Shown one piece after another: positions 41,438 through 58,234 of a DNA stretch of 64,000 nucleotides. Position 1 is the first letter of the stretch. Each line of letters starts with the position of its first letter. The stretch is taken from NCBI GenBank assembly GCA_963082875.1, contig OY720097.1, forward strand, positions 12,656,501 to 12,720,500, written 5' to 3'. Source of the DNA: Corella eumyota (taxonomy: Eukaryota > Chordata > Ascidiacea > Phlebobranchia > Corellidae). A program made the translations under genes and the position numbers. The notes beneath the pieces were generated by a model. That model ran no database searches, was not told the origin of the DNA, and saw only the letters and a list, made by a program, of their open reading frames with translations.

Positions 41438-44400
41438 TTAATAATAGCTAGACAATGAACGACTATGATAAAAGACCCTGGACCGCGAGTTCGAAACGGC
41501 AGGTGGCGTACTACTGACCCTAGTGGCTTGATTTTGCTTTTCCTTTTCGACGGAAAAATAAATAATAATTGCAATGATGACAAGTAAAACAAGAACAAGA
41601 ATTAAGATCACGCATTTTTTCTTCCGGTATTTATGTTGGGCTTTAACTGCTTTTTTTAGATGAGCGTTGCTGGCTTCCACGTAATTTGAACTTAACTCCA
41701 CGTGGTGGTGTATTCGATCGACCACCTCGCCTTGCTCATGAACCAATTGGGATATAACAAGAAAGGACTCGTGTAATTTGTGGATATTTCGCTGCAGAAA
41801 TATTTAAACGAAGTATTGCGTTAGCTTTGCTAAAGAAGAAATTCGAAAGGTTTAGAGTGTGGTATACTGGTCATGGCAGCGGCCTACGAGCCAAAAGGTT
41901 TCGGGTTCGAGCCGCACCAACGCCACACTATTCGCCCTTAAACCCGTTTACGAATAGCTAAAACACATCCCAACAGCACACCCTTACCTAACCAAGACTG
42001 AAAAACTTGTCGCCTTAAGGAAAAAAATAGATATTCGAAAAGTACTATGTATTCTACTTTGCTTAAATAAAGCGCATACTTTATCACTTAAACGGAAGTT
42101 TACTAAACGCGTAGTAAGCGAGTTTGTGTATTTCAAAATAAACATCCTGTTTATAAATAGCGAAAACGGGGTATGTTTAAATTAAAATTTGGATCTGTTG
42201 ACAATGCAAAACGTTTTATTATTAGCTATTACTGAATGTGAAGATTTTTTTTTATATTTAGGTACAGGGTAAATGTTGAACTACTAGTATAACTATTAAA
42301 TTCTGTTTAGGCCATTAAGTATTCACATATTCGATGATTAAATATGGTTTACGGATCATGTTTAAAACATAAAGTTTAAATACTTACTTCAAGGGATAAA
42401 ATTTCAAGTTCGAAAAACTCCAATTCTTGTAATTCTTTTCTCATTTCTTTGCTTATTTGTTTTTCGTTTAATATTTCACTGTAAAGTAAAGGAACACGCT
42501 CCCCACTATCTACAGCCCTAAAATAAAAAAAACTGTTATTAGTTTTCTGAAAGTTAAAAATTAAGTTAACACACAAAAAATACACAAAACTACATTTACA
42601 ATTAATAAAAAAACACAAAAAGCAATGGATTCAAAGTAATACCAAAAATGCAAATTTTACAAAGCATCGGTTAATTTATTTTGTTCAATTAACAAAAACC
42701 ACCTTTCAATTGCTTCTCTATCAATAGGTTGACCTGTGATTGATTTCTGTCGTTCAATTTTTCTTCGAGATAAATCGTTGTAATTTTTTTGAGCAGTATA
42801 ATAATCACGAACCAGTTCAGTTAGCCTAAAAACAAAACTACAAATTAAAAACAGAAAAAGCAACTACAATAAATACCATATGGCAGATCACATAATATCT
42901 ACAACATAAGGTTATTGATTTGATTACCACTGCTTTCATGCTGGAGCACCCATAAGTATAGCAATAAAAAAGATATACAAAAAAAATAAAAATAATACAA
43001 AAATTCAAAGAAATTGCAGGTGAAAAAAAGTTCTTAATAAGAAAAAAGAGTTTTACCTGTAGGAAAGAACACTGTGCAAAAGAAGTTGCATTCTCATTCC
43101 AGCGGGTACGGAATTTGAGTTCGACATACTTAACAGAGTTGATAAACTCATTTTACTCCAGGATACCTGACAAAAATTTCAACTAAATCTCACATTTTAC
43201 CATAAGTACCAAATGCATAGAAAATAATATACAAAACATTTATATGTGTATATAAACAAGAACATGATAAATAATAGATTGATAATGATTGTAATTAATA
43301 AGCATAGACACCTTGATGATTAATTCATACTTGATGATACATAAAAAATAATATATAAAAAACATAAACACTTTTACATACATTCTTATTAGTTGGTGTG
43401 TATAACATAGGCCAGTTAAAGCAGGGTGAAGAGTCCTAAAAACATACATGCAAAAAAATTCTCGAAATATTTTGAGCAAAATATTTCTATGAAAAATTTC
43501 ACAGATTACGTATAGTCTGCAAATATATATTAAAAGTCAAATAATAAACATGGAATTTGAATATGTTAATGAAAAAAATAAAGATGTGAATATACATGAA
43601 ATATCTAACACAGATTTTAAAAATGACCATGCAAAATATGTTTAAAAACGAAGAATTTAATATATAAAAATATATATAATAGATCCAGATACTTATATCA
43701 GTTTAATTCTATAAATAACACTAGTTATTACATATTTGCCAGTTATTAATAGAAATTAAAGTTAGAAAAATTATTAAAAAAAATTAGAAATTATTTTATG
43801 TTAAATAAAACAAAATTACTTGGACAGATGAAGATTTTTGTTCCCATCTAACAGTTAATTCTCTAGTTGGTGATCCAATATTACAAAAATATTTTAAATA
43901 CTCCAATTCTTTTAATTCAATGCGCTCTAAAATATTTTTTGATTTTTTCGCAAGTGCAGAAAATCGATTCATTATTCTTTTAATCTAAAATACCAAAAAA
44001 GTTCACTTGCAAAATTTTTTATGTTTATTTATATACATAAATTTTAATCTAAAAACATTGCCTTTTTATAAAGTACCAAATAAAGAACTATGTTAGTAAT
44101 GATTTAGGAGTTTAAAATAATTTTAAACATATTTTTATCATTCATAATTCAAAAATTTAAAAAAAGAACAATAAAGTTGTGAAATACAACAGTCTTACAA
44201 TTTTCCTTTATTTTATGTGATTTACTAATTAGAAAATGTTAAAAAATTGTGTATAAATAAACCAACCCAATTTAAACTGCAAATAAATTTAAAAAGTAAG
44301 TGTGCATTTAAAAGTAGTAAGCATATAAGTTACTAACTTGTTCTCGGCATATGTTTTCTTGTAAAACACTAACACTTGTTAAAATAGCGTGATGTCGATT

Positions 44401-44715
44401 TTCCAGAGTAACTAACATCTCACTCATGTCTTTTAAATATTTTCTTACCTTGTCAGCCTGGAAAATAATTGTAACCTATGTCATTACTATTAACAATACT
44501 TAATATTAACAATTAAAAAAAAATTTCATTCAATTAAATTTAAACTTATCCCAAAATAAAGTTTAACCAAATGAAATTTTTTTATTTTTTACCCGCTCTA
44601 GTACAACAAACAGATCATGTTCAATGGGTATTTCTTCATGCTGTTCGGGTTCTTTGTATTTTGTCGGATCACTTTTTGCTAACTCCAGAAGATCTGGAAG
44701 GCGATCTTTTATCAT
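41438..44715 (-). CDS. Syntaxin (Qa-SNARE, syntaxin 1/2/3/4 type) with a C-terminal extension
   Basis: This is a membrane-fusion SNARE of the plasma-membrane syntaxin type. Coding exons, in transcript order, are 44,593-44,715; 44,338-44,457; 43,820-43,984; 43,057-43,166; 42,661-42,825; 42,388-42,517; and 41,438-41,791. All junctions keep frame, giving 388 residues. The start MIKDRLPDLLELAKSD resembles the syntaxin-1 N-terminus. Residues about 30-190 form the Habc domain, including ERADKVRKYLKDM and the signature RKIERQKSITGQPIDRE. The SNARE helix (about 235-318) keeps the zero-layer glutamine, Q291 in HEQGEVVDRI. A basic KYRKKK stretch precedes a 20-residue membrane anchor (331-350). Most syntaxins end there. 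This one adds about 38 residues rich in Ser, Arg and Tyr that would face the lumen or cell exterior. The exact paralogue is not assigned. A SINE sits in the last intron on the opposite strand. Confidence 0.93.
41853..42015 (+). mobile_element. tRNA-derived SINE in a syntaxin intron
   Basis: A tRNA-like head is present: an A-box-like TGGTATACTGG at 41,860, a B box GGTTCGAGCC at 41,904, a T-arm-like CGG...CCG stem around the B box, and a six-pair acceptor-like stem (GTGTGG at 41,856 with CCACAC at 41,923). A non-tRNA tail follows (CCCGTTTACGAATAGC, CTTGTCGCCTTAAGG). The D and anticodon arms do not fold as in a working tRNA, so a SINE is more likely than a tRNA gene. Target-site duplications were not identified, so the ends are approximate. 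It lies in the intron between the last two syntaxin exons, on the opposite strand. Confidence 0.65.
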
Positions 44716-44882
44716 TCTTTTCAAAAAATGTTTAAAAATTAAGGTTTTATTTTTTATATAATCTACAATGCAAAGTTTTTCCAGATGCTTTCTTAACTAA
44801 CTTACTTTAACACATATGCTCAAAATTAAAATATAACTTTTATGGAGTAATATTAAAAGATTCACCTAATTAATTTTTTTCT

Positions 44883-46385
44883 TTACAAATACCTTTGACC
44901 GAAGTAATTCAACTTTTTAATACAATGTCAATTTATCATAATAACATAATCCACAATTACACTTCCATAACCAGGCTTTCTAATCAGTCATTCTCTTTTG
45001 AATAAAGTTAACTCAGTGCGCCGCAACAGACAATTAAAAGGAAGAAGTCAGAGTGCCTACTTCCTTCCTTATTTACTTAATCAACGAGTTTTTGCCTTAT
45101 GCTTGCCGACTAACAAACATTTATCAGAAATTGTTAGGCACAGGAAATTTTAATGCAAGTTCAATTTTAAATTTAAATTGGTGCTTATATTTATAAAGAA
45201 ATTAAGCAATCAGTTGTTAAATTCAAAATTAACCTTTTAAAAAAAGGGTCAAGTAAATTTAACTAGTATATATATAATTTTTTTTTTAAAATAAAGACAA
45301 TATTTTTTTAACAATCAACTTAATTATGCAAGAATTTAAAAAAAAAAAATTTTAAAATAAAAGTGGGTGAAATATTATATACAAAAAAATACATACCTTC
45401 ATATCTTTTTTCTTATCGAAATTTGTTCGGTTTAAGTTTGATGATGTTGTATTACCCTCTTTGCTTGATTTCATTTTAGTTTTTACAACTATTTTGTTAT
45501 CATCAGCTGATTTGTGTTTTTTCGATAACACATTTTCCTCTTTTTTAAGTTTATTGTCAGACATTTCTTTTCTTTTATGAGAGTAAATTGCACTGTTCAC
45601 TGTTCTTTGTAAAAACCTTTTGTTGGTTGTTGGAATTTGCTTTTTCTCCCTTAAAAATTTTAAATTAGAATAAATTATTAAAAAACTATTAAAAAAACTT
45701 TTTGTTTATTAAGTATGCTAGATACAATAGAGACCCCCAATCTTAAATATTAAAGAAACAAAAATGTGTATGTATTAAAACAAAAATGTGTATGTATTAT
45801 ATTTTAAATACTCTAAACAAAAATGTGTATGTATTATATTTAAATAGCCCTAATGTATAAAAGTTGACATCATATTTTTTCCTCTGGAATATTTGCTCTG
45901 TTTTGATACCAAATCTGTAGCAAGCTGTTTTATATTTTATTACAGAACAACACCCAACATGTTAAAATTGTGTTGGTGTAGTTGTTAAAACATTTTGCTG
46001 TATGACCTTGGTTTGATCTCCCTGCTTTCATGTCATAGCAACCTTGGGTAAACAAATTTCTACCAAGCCATATAGTGTATAGCCAGGCACCTTATAGTTG
46101 TAATATATATATATATATATATATTTAATTACAATTTTTTTTTGTAAAAAAAGTGAAAGTATAATCTTTCAAATAAAAATGTACCCATAGCAAGAACATA
46201 AGTTTATTAATAGGAAGCTAAAGATGAAGTAGGAAAACTTATTTGATATATTTTTATAAAAATTGTTAAACGAAAAACTGAACAAACCAGCCACTTGGAC
46301 CCATAGTTTGGGATCGTTCTTTTCCACGTTTTGCTTCATGAAGTAACTCCTGCACAGCTAGTTTCTCTAATTCCTTATCGTCCAT
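44883..46385 (-). CDS. Homologue of POLR1D isoform 2 (DUF4666-type small protein)
   Basis: The start ATG is at 46,385. Exons are 46,288-46,385, 45,397-45,649 and a tentative last exon 44,883-44,912, giving about 126 residues. The first exon reads MDDKELEKLAVQELLHEAKR then GKERSQTMGPSGW. It aligns with the vertebrate POLR1D isoform 2 pattern of ELERKAIEELLKEAKRGKTR followed by ETMGPMGW. Exon 2 continues with PTTNKRFLQRTVNSAIYSHK, matching STNKRFLINTIKNTLPSHK, then a Lys/Ser/Glu-rich tail. The second donor (AAG then GTATGT) is strong, but the third exon rests only on a weak acceptor and an in-frame stop. Reading into the intron instead would add VCIFLYIIFHPLLF and stop. In vertebrates this product shares a first exon with the Pol I/III subunit RPAC2. 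No RPAC2 coding sequence is seen nearby, so here it looks like a gene of its own. Its biochemical function is not established to my knowledge. Confidence 0.85.
45759..45836. repeat. Three direct copies of a 19-bp sequence
   Basis: CAAAAATGTGTATGTATTA occurs at 45,759, 45,781 and 45,818 within the second intron-side flank of the POLR1D-like gene. The copies are identical, with different spacers (3 and 18 bp). This looks like local slippage or segmental duplication. No function is evident. Confidence 0.8.
45963..46125 (+). mobile_element. tRNA-derived SINE with a TA-rich tail
   Basis: It has an A-box-like TGGTGTAGTTGTTAAAACAT at 45,974 and a B-box-like GGTTTGATCTCC at 46,010. The body then reads CTTTCATGTCATAGCAACCT and the element runs into a (TA)n microsatellite at about 46,102-46,124. 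The pattern TGGTGTAG-N-GTTAAAACA is typical of tRNA-derived SINEs. It lies in the first intron of the POLR1D-like gene on the opposite strand. The left end is approximate. Confidence 0.62.
46102..46124. repeat. (TA)n microsatellite
   Basis: About eleven TA dinucleotides run in a row at the 3' end of the SINE, probably grown from its tail. Confidence 0.85.
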
Positions 46386-48691
46386 TATATTTGTTGTTTT
46401 GTAAAAGCAAGTTCTTATTTCTTGTTTTTAGTGCAAGTGCACGTTATAACTATACCACGGTTGAATACATTTGACATATTTTGAGCTTTGCGTGCATATT
46501 ATACCAGGAAATTGGTTAGTATTCTAAAATTTTTATTTTTGTTCGTATGTTTTTGGACAACTTGATTCAAGTAAATGCATAAAAACTTAAAATTTTGTAT
46601 TGGATAAAATATTTAACAGTAATCCGCAATTTTAAGATTTTAATTTTTTGTATTGTGCTCTCGATTTTATATACTAAAATGTACATTACCGCTTTTACTA
46701 CATCACCCATTTTTACCTTATTAACTTAGCCCTTTACCAATACTTGCCCCAAAGTATATATAGGCTATATATATCCACCTACACATCATTTGACTTGTCC
46801 AATACGCAGTATATTACCCTACTTGCCCAACTAATTAGCATATATAAAATAATCACGTGACCGTTGAGTTCCATAGTCTATCACGTTATCTATATTTTTA
46901 ACACTTGGTAACATAACATGTCTTTTTTAAATACGTTGTTTTTAGACCAAGACATTCCAATAATTTTTCTATATAAAATTTGACTTTTTCAATTGCAATT
47001 TTAAAAATTAATTACTACTATCTTGACTTTCTATGTAAATTACAACAAATTTGTTTTTATCATACATGTTTTGCACAACTGAATAACATAGAAATGGGTT
47101 AGAAATTACAGTGTAAGAAAAGAGAAGAGTTGCCTGTTATGACATAAAGCAAAAATGAAAATACTTTTATATAACACACAAAACAATTTGTTTTATTTCA
47201 AGCCTGCTTACTGCACAGAATATTAATGGTACAACAAATTGTTGTACTAAATTGGGTGTATTTAAAAAAATTATTACAAAAAATTAAAATGGAATGCACA
47301 AGTTTTTCTGGGTTTGATTTATAAAGAAATAAGTCATGACAAGCAAAAAAGAACTATCAAAAATTTTACTCTGAAACATTGTCATCTTAAATATTCTCAA
47401 TAATACTGTTTTAAAAAAATATATAAACATAATTTACAGTAAGATTTTTTGTGATGACTGTTTTTTAAAATGAAAATAGTTAACTTTTTCACACAACCCC
47501 ATTTCAAAATAAAACCAATAACAGTACTTTACGGTTTGAGCAGCAAGAAAATTGTAAGTAATTTATATTATATATTTTTTTCTATTTGAATTGTTGGCTA
47601 AGTTAAAAAAAGCAAAAGTAATTTTATATAAAACTAAGGCGAGTACCGTGGCTAGTGATTGAAGTACAGTAGTTTTTACTGTCTATGCTTTATAACCAAA
47701 AATATTTAAAAATAAACAATCAAATTATTTTCGTAAAAGTCACAAAAAATAAATGAGAACAATCAAATGAATAAAAAATTACATTTAAAAACTGTAAGCA
47801 GAAAATTGATGATTAACAAAAAAAAACAAAAAATAGGAATAATATCAAAGAAGAGATTTATTCACAATGTCTTGTAAACATGATCCACAGTCTGAGAAAC
47901 AAGTTGTAAACTTTAAATACTTAACTCGTTAACTTTAAATATTTAACAACATTAAATGGATATAATTTTCGCCCAAATAACAAAGTTATTCATAATTATT
48001 GCTTAAATTAAAAAAAAAATCAAAATTTTAATGAATTTTCTTTTGCTGGCTGAATTAAACTAACACTAAAAATATTGCCAATATTTTTAACAAATCACTT
48101 GTAAAAATGGCAAAAAAATATGAAACATCTGCTAATGATTGCAGCATAACTAAAGTTTTCACATAATCTGGATTACAAAATTTAAAATAGAAGAAAATTT
48201 ACCTAAAAGCCACATGAGTATAGTTAATTACTTAACTTAAAAGACACATCTTTCTAAAATTTGGCGAAAAATATACCTATTTTTTAATGGTAGTTCTAAG
48301 CAATTGCACTATAGCAATTATTTTTTGTTTAAAAAGTATATTTATTGCCAATCTACTGTTGCCATTAAAAATGTCTCTTATGGCATGGCATCTTTCTCAA
48401 AAATTTGAAGTTATGAAACTGGGCAAATTTAAAGTTTGGAGAAGTGCAAGAGTGGTAAAGTTTCAACAAATATAACAAAGCATTTGAAAAACGACAGAAT
48501 TCTCCCATAAAATTTGCTTTCACCAATTTTGTTGCAAAAATGTTTAAATATTATTTGGAGTAGCTTAAAATGAAAAAGAATATTTAATCTTTCTCCTTTC
48601 TGCTCTAATATTGTTTTTCTGTTAATTTCTATTGCCATGTTTTTCTAAGTTTAAGACATCTAACCACTTAGAAAAGCTCGCTTACTAGTTG
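46386..48691. other. Intergenic region between PTEN and the POLR1D-like gene
   Basis: This is 2.3 kb of AT-rich sequence with no exon I can support on either strand. It should hold the PTEN 3' UTR (48,691 downwards on the minus strand) and the promoter of the POLR1D-like gene. ATTAAA on the minus strand near 48,583-48,588 is one possible PTEN poly(A) signal. An isolated TCACGTGACC palindromic E-box lies at 46,853. Confidence 0.55.
46853..46862. promoter_or_regulatory. Palindromic E-box TCACGTGACC
   Basis: A CACGTG E-box of the USF/MYC/MITF-TFE class lies 470 bp upstream of the POLR1D-like start codon. The same ten bases are found in nearly every unit of the satellite. With one ten-base match this may be chance. 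Binding is not shown. Confidence 0.35.
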
Positions 48692-54063
<5,372 letters not shown>

Positions 54064-54080
54064 TTTTGTTGTTTCTTCCT
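54064..54080 (-). promoter_or_regulatory. Splice acceptor and short leader just upstream of the PTEN start
   Basis: On the minus strand GTATTTAG ends at 54,079 and is followed by GAAGAAACAACAAAA and the PTEN ATG at 54,063. The exon therefore has only a 15-base leader. Either an untranslated first exon lies upstream or a spliced leader is added in trans. Confidence 0.55.
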
Positions 54081-57000
54081 AAATACATTAAAATTGTTTA
54101 TATTTATAAATTAATAAGAAGTAAAGTGAAAGCATTACGTTCAAAAAAAGCAACTTTTTGAAGTTATATTAATATGCATATACCACCAAAGCTAGATTTT
54201 TTTTTTAAACCAAAACATATTAATTTAAAAAGATGAAAGTTTATTAAAAAATGTGAAAAATTTGTGCCTACCTTTTAAATAGTATTTCAAAAAAATTAAT
54301 GAATATCCTAAAACATGCCAATTATAGCAGCAGAGTTGATCTTTATTTAAGACTTTTATCACATATTATATATTTACATTAAAGCACATATGATCTGTAA
54401 AAAATGTTACAAATATAAACAATTATATAGCTATATGTAAATGCAATCCAACTTTTATTTCTAAATTATATAAGTAGCCTAAAACCTTAATAAGGCATTG
54501 CTGCACAATTTCCCCCACTATTGAGGAAAACAAATAAATGTTGCCACGGCATTGGCAGCTAGTTAAAAATTAGAAATCTTATATTACTTTCCTGTATTGA
54601 CATAATGGTGTTTAATAGGTCTCTCCCAGAGATTTCTATTGACATTACCTTTAAAGTACACAGATGCAGTTTCATATTATTTTAATTTAATACAGATGCC
54701 ATTGTTTTTGTTGGGCAAAATTTTGCATAAAAAGTAATTAAACCTAATTTAAATTTTTAGTATTGCAATTCCAAACTATTTTAAAACAATAAACACCACA
54801 ATTCATTTTAACTAAAAATACAACTGTAATGTATATTTCAAAGCATTGTACTGTTCTGTGTCAAGTGTAGCCTATAAGAATACACAGTAATGAATAAAAA
54901 ATGTATATATATAATATAATCTGAAGGCTAATGTTATCATAAACTCTAATTCCTTTCAATAAAACAAGTTTACAAATACCTTTGGTCCAGGCACTTGAAA
55001 AAAAATTAAAATAAAACACCTTACTTATATAAGATATCTAAAAGCTCCTTTAAAAACTACAAGCTAAACACTAAACAAGTCTTAGTCATTCAAAGAGAAA
55101 TGTAAAGATATTTTCTATAGTGAGTAGATGGCACAGGAATAATCCTGACATCATAGCTTCCTGTGTATATAGCTGCCACAATATACGTCACTTAAAAATA
55201 ACTACTCCAATGCATGTTACAGTGTATTAGCCACCCACTTTAAAATAATTCCACAGGTTTAAAGTAAATAATAACATGGCCGGTTTTGTATGGCTGCAAA
55301 GCTAAGCCTGGTCTAAATTTATAACTAAGCAATAAAACAAATAAAAATTAATTAAAAATGCCAGTTAATCCTTTTTCTGGGGTAAATTGTCCTTTATTTG
55401 TACTTTGACAAATAATTTTTTTATATTTTATTACTCTTGACTTTACAACCTAAACATTTTTATTTGTGTTTAATTGACTTTTCAACAAGGACCATAAAAT
55501 TACGATATAACTTAAACTAAAAATTTTTTTTAACTTCACATACTATTAAATGTTTAATCAACGCAACATATTTATTTTCATAACAAAAAAATTAATTACG
55601 ATAAATCACCTATTACTACTACGTTATTACATTATACAAATTTTTATAAACATAAATAATAGATTTATACCAGTACCTAGACAATAGGGCATTTTGAATT
55701 TCAATATTATAATGCAATTTACTGTTGGTGCAATATAGTTTACAGCACATTTAACCGCAAGTTAAGTGAACCTCACTCCAAGAACCTAAACACTATTTTT
55801 AATGAAAACTATTCACTAAATTTTTTTGGAACTTGACAAAACTTGAAAAAAAAATACAATAAAACTTAAATGTAATAAGCTATTTTGCAAACCCTTTATA
55901 AAACCTATTCACAATACAAAATATATATTTTACAGCTGACCTTTTAAAAATAATTTCCATTTAAAAACCATTGCAGCTTTGCAAAAAATACTTTTGCACA
56001 AGTTTCTTTAAATGTGCAGAACAAAGCCACTACTTCTCACCAACACATAAGTTATATTTAAACAAATTTCACTATTATTGTAAAAAAATGTATTCAAATC
56101 CATATGCTAAAATATTATTTGAATAAATTTAATATTTGGATTTATTTTAAATGGAATAATTACCATACATAGGTATATATATATACATTTTAAAAATTTA
56201 TAAATTTTAATAATATTTTCAAAAAAAATCAAATTCCTAAGCAAAAACAAACAACACAGACTTAATAATTAAAACCAATTGTAAGCATCCATTAGGATTT
56301 ACTAACTTATTTATGAAACATTGGTTGTATAACATATATTACACCAATAACACAAAAAGTTTTGGAATTACCTTTATTTTTTATGGGGTTCAAATTTATT
56401 TTACAAGTTATACTTTGTTAAAATTTTAAAACTTAAATAGAACTTTTGTCAAAATTTTAAACAACAAGAAATTTAACACCCAAACTTTTACAAAATGGTA
56501 AAGTAGTGGTTTTTTAGGTGGCATTCTAAAGACATTATTATCTAAATTATTATATTTATTCAATATTTTATTTAAGAGTTTAACCCAATTTAAAAATGTT
56601 TAAAACTTGTTAATTAACTAAAATAATACGGGGCCTCCAAAAACACTTAAAATTTTAATAGCAATGGTAAAATTAAGCTATCAAAAGACTTTAGTCAATA
56701 GGACTCTAAATGTATATTTATTTATCTTTTTTACATAAATCTAAACATGTTGGCACGCATGGCATGTAGCATTCCTTATTAATATACCTTATATAAATTC
56801 TTGTAAAAATTTTGGCAATAAACAGCTTTTGTTAAGAAAGTTAGGAAAGGGTTAATTTAATCACTTTTCAATGTTAGAATAACATTAATTAACAACATTT
56901 TGCATTAATTAACAACATTTCGCACAAGTAATTAAACACTATGTTTTATATGATGTTTTGTTATTATTGCTCTATGTTTTAACCATAGACTACTTTATAG

Positions 57001-57390
57001 AATTATTAAACACAGCAAGCGTAAGCATTATTGTTTTTAAGCACACTTTTTGCTAGAAATATATTGCATCAGTTGAACGGGGCAAAACTTGGCAATGTAA
57101 ACTAAATTTATTACACAAGGACATAAAATTTATACTTAAGATGTGTGCCTGAGATTTTTAATGGGTTGTAGTTAGTTTTACCTCAATTAGTCAGTTATTT
57201 TATTTTTCACATCTTCGTAAATTTACAAAAAATATTAAAAACAAGTTTCTACACCTGCATATTATTTTTTCTAAATCCAAAACCCTTTTCAAGACCGTAT
57301 AATCAATATCAAAAACACATTCACATAAGCGATTTACTATTAAATAACTGACTACCATCTTTCTTGCCCGACTGTCTTTGATTGTGGGGT
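54081..57390. other. Non-coding region upstream of PTEN
   Basis: This is 3.3 kb of AT-rich sequence with microsatellite-like TA runs (about 54,906 and 56,173). I see no supportable exon or RNA gene. If the GC-rich patch near 57,450 is the PTEN promoter, this stretch is PTEN intron 1. Confidence 0.5.
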
Positions 57391-57399
57391 ACCTATAGT

Positions 57400-57480
57400 T
57401 TAGGAAATGTGCCAATGACTTTTATGTATAACAAAGCGTAAAAGCTGTAGCTGCGGCGGCGCCATTGTGGTGCCATGGGT
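57400..57480 (-). promoter_or_regulatory. GC-rich patch with a YY1-like motif: candidate promoter or first exon
   Basis: GCTGCGGCGGCGCCATTGTG is the only clearly GC-rich stretch in several kilobases. Read on the minus strand it gives CACAATGGCGCCGCCG, close to the YY1 site (AANATGGCGGC) often found just downstream of animal transcription starts. Its ATG (57,465) opens a 21-codon frame, MAPPQLQLLRFVIHKSHWHI then S and stop, ending at 57,400. This would suit an untranslated PTEN first exon with a short upstream frame. It could instead serve the plus-strand gene 770 bp away, or both. Confidence 0.4.
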
Positions 57481-58194
57481 TTCTTTCTAAATGCCACTGC
57501 ATAATATATATTAAGCCTAAATTTATTTCAATTACTTGCATCCATTTTTGTTACCTTTAAAAAGTAGTAAATGTAATATTTTAACTTTTTTTCCACTTAA
57601 AATATTGTAAACTTGCCTAAAAATTAAAGCTATTTTCACAGGACTAGCGCACGTAGACTAATAAATAACACTTATCATCGGAAAAAAAACAACACAGAGT
57701 TTACAATGTTCCACTTTAGTTTTTAGGGTTTAATCATGACATTTTACATTAAATATTTTATTTATCATTTTAAGTGTACCGACAAAAAAGTTCTTTGAAT
57801 ACGCCTTTTCAATGTTTCTTGTTCTGTTTTCACGTTTTTCAATAACTGCGTTTTATTTTGTATTGCAAACTTTATGGCTACAAGACAGAAACCTATAAAT
57901 TTGTTTTAAACTAACTATCAAACTTTAAATTCAAATTTTTAGTATATATTTTAATTACTTTTATTTGGTTTAATTAATAAAATCAAAAAAAGTTACTGTG
58001 AACTTTACTATAAATGTAAAATAAACGTCACAACAATAGCATTGTGATAAAGAATAATGATTATTACCAGAACATTATCTCTATGGTAACAAATTACTCA
58101 TTGGTTAATTTTTTTCCTTAAATGCGAATTTTAAAACAACCTGCCTAACGACCTTACTGCCAAATTCGAAATCCAATTTACAGCAATCTTTTTT

Positions 58195-58234
58195 GGATAT
58201 ATTTTTGTAGCCCATTTCGTGCAAAACCAGCAAA
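58195..58234 (+). promoter_or_regulatory. Splice acceptor upstream of the small secreted-peptide gene
   Basis: A pyrimidine-rich acceptor (TTTTTTGGATATATTTTTGTAG) ends at 58,210, leaving a 24-base leader before the ATG at 58,235. As with PTEN and the coiled-coil gene, this could receive an untranslated exon or a trans-spliced leader. Confidence 0.5.

Noticed and set aside
41853-41930. Functional tRNA gene
   Set aside because: The B box and an acceptor-like stem are good, but the anticodon and D arms do not fold properly and a SINE-like tail follows.
46386-48691. RPAC2 (POLR1D isoform 1) exons beside the isoform-2-like gene
   Set aside because: I looked for the conserved RPAC2 motifs on both strands here and in the flanking introns and saw none.
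57200-57415. 71-codon minus-strand frame near the GC-rich patch
   Set aside because: I recognise no family in it and there is no support from splice signals or composition. It probably arises by chance next to a candidate untranslated exon.
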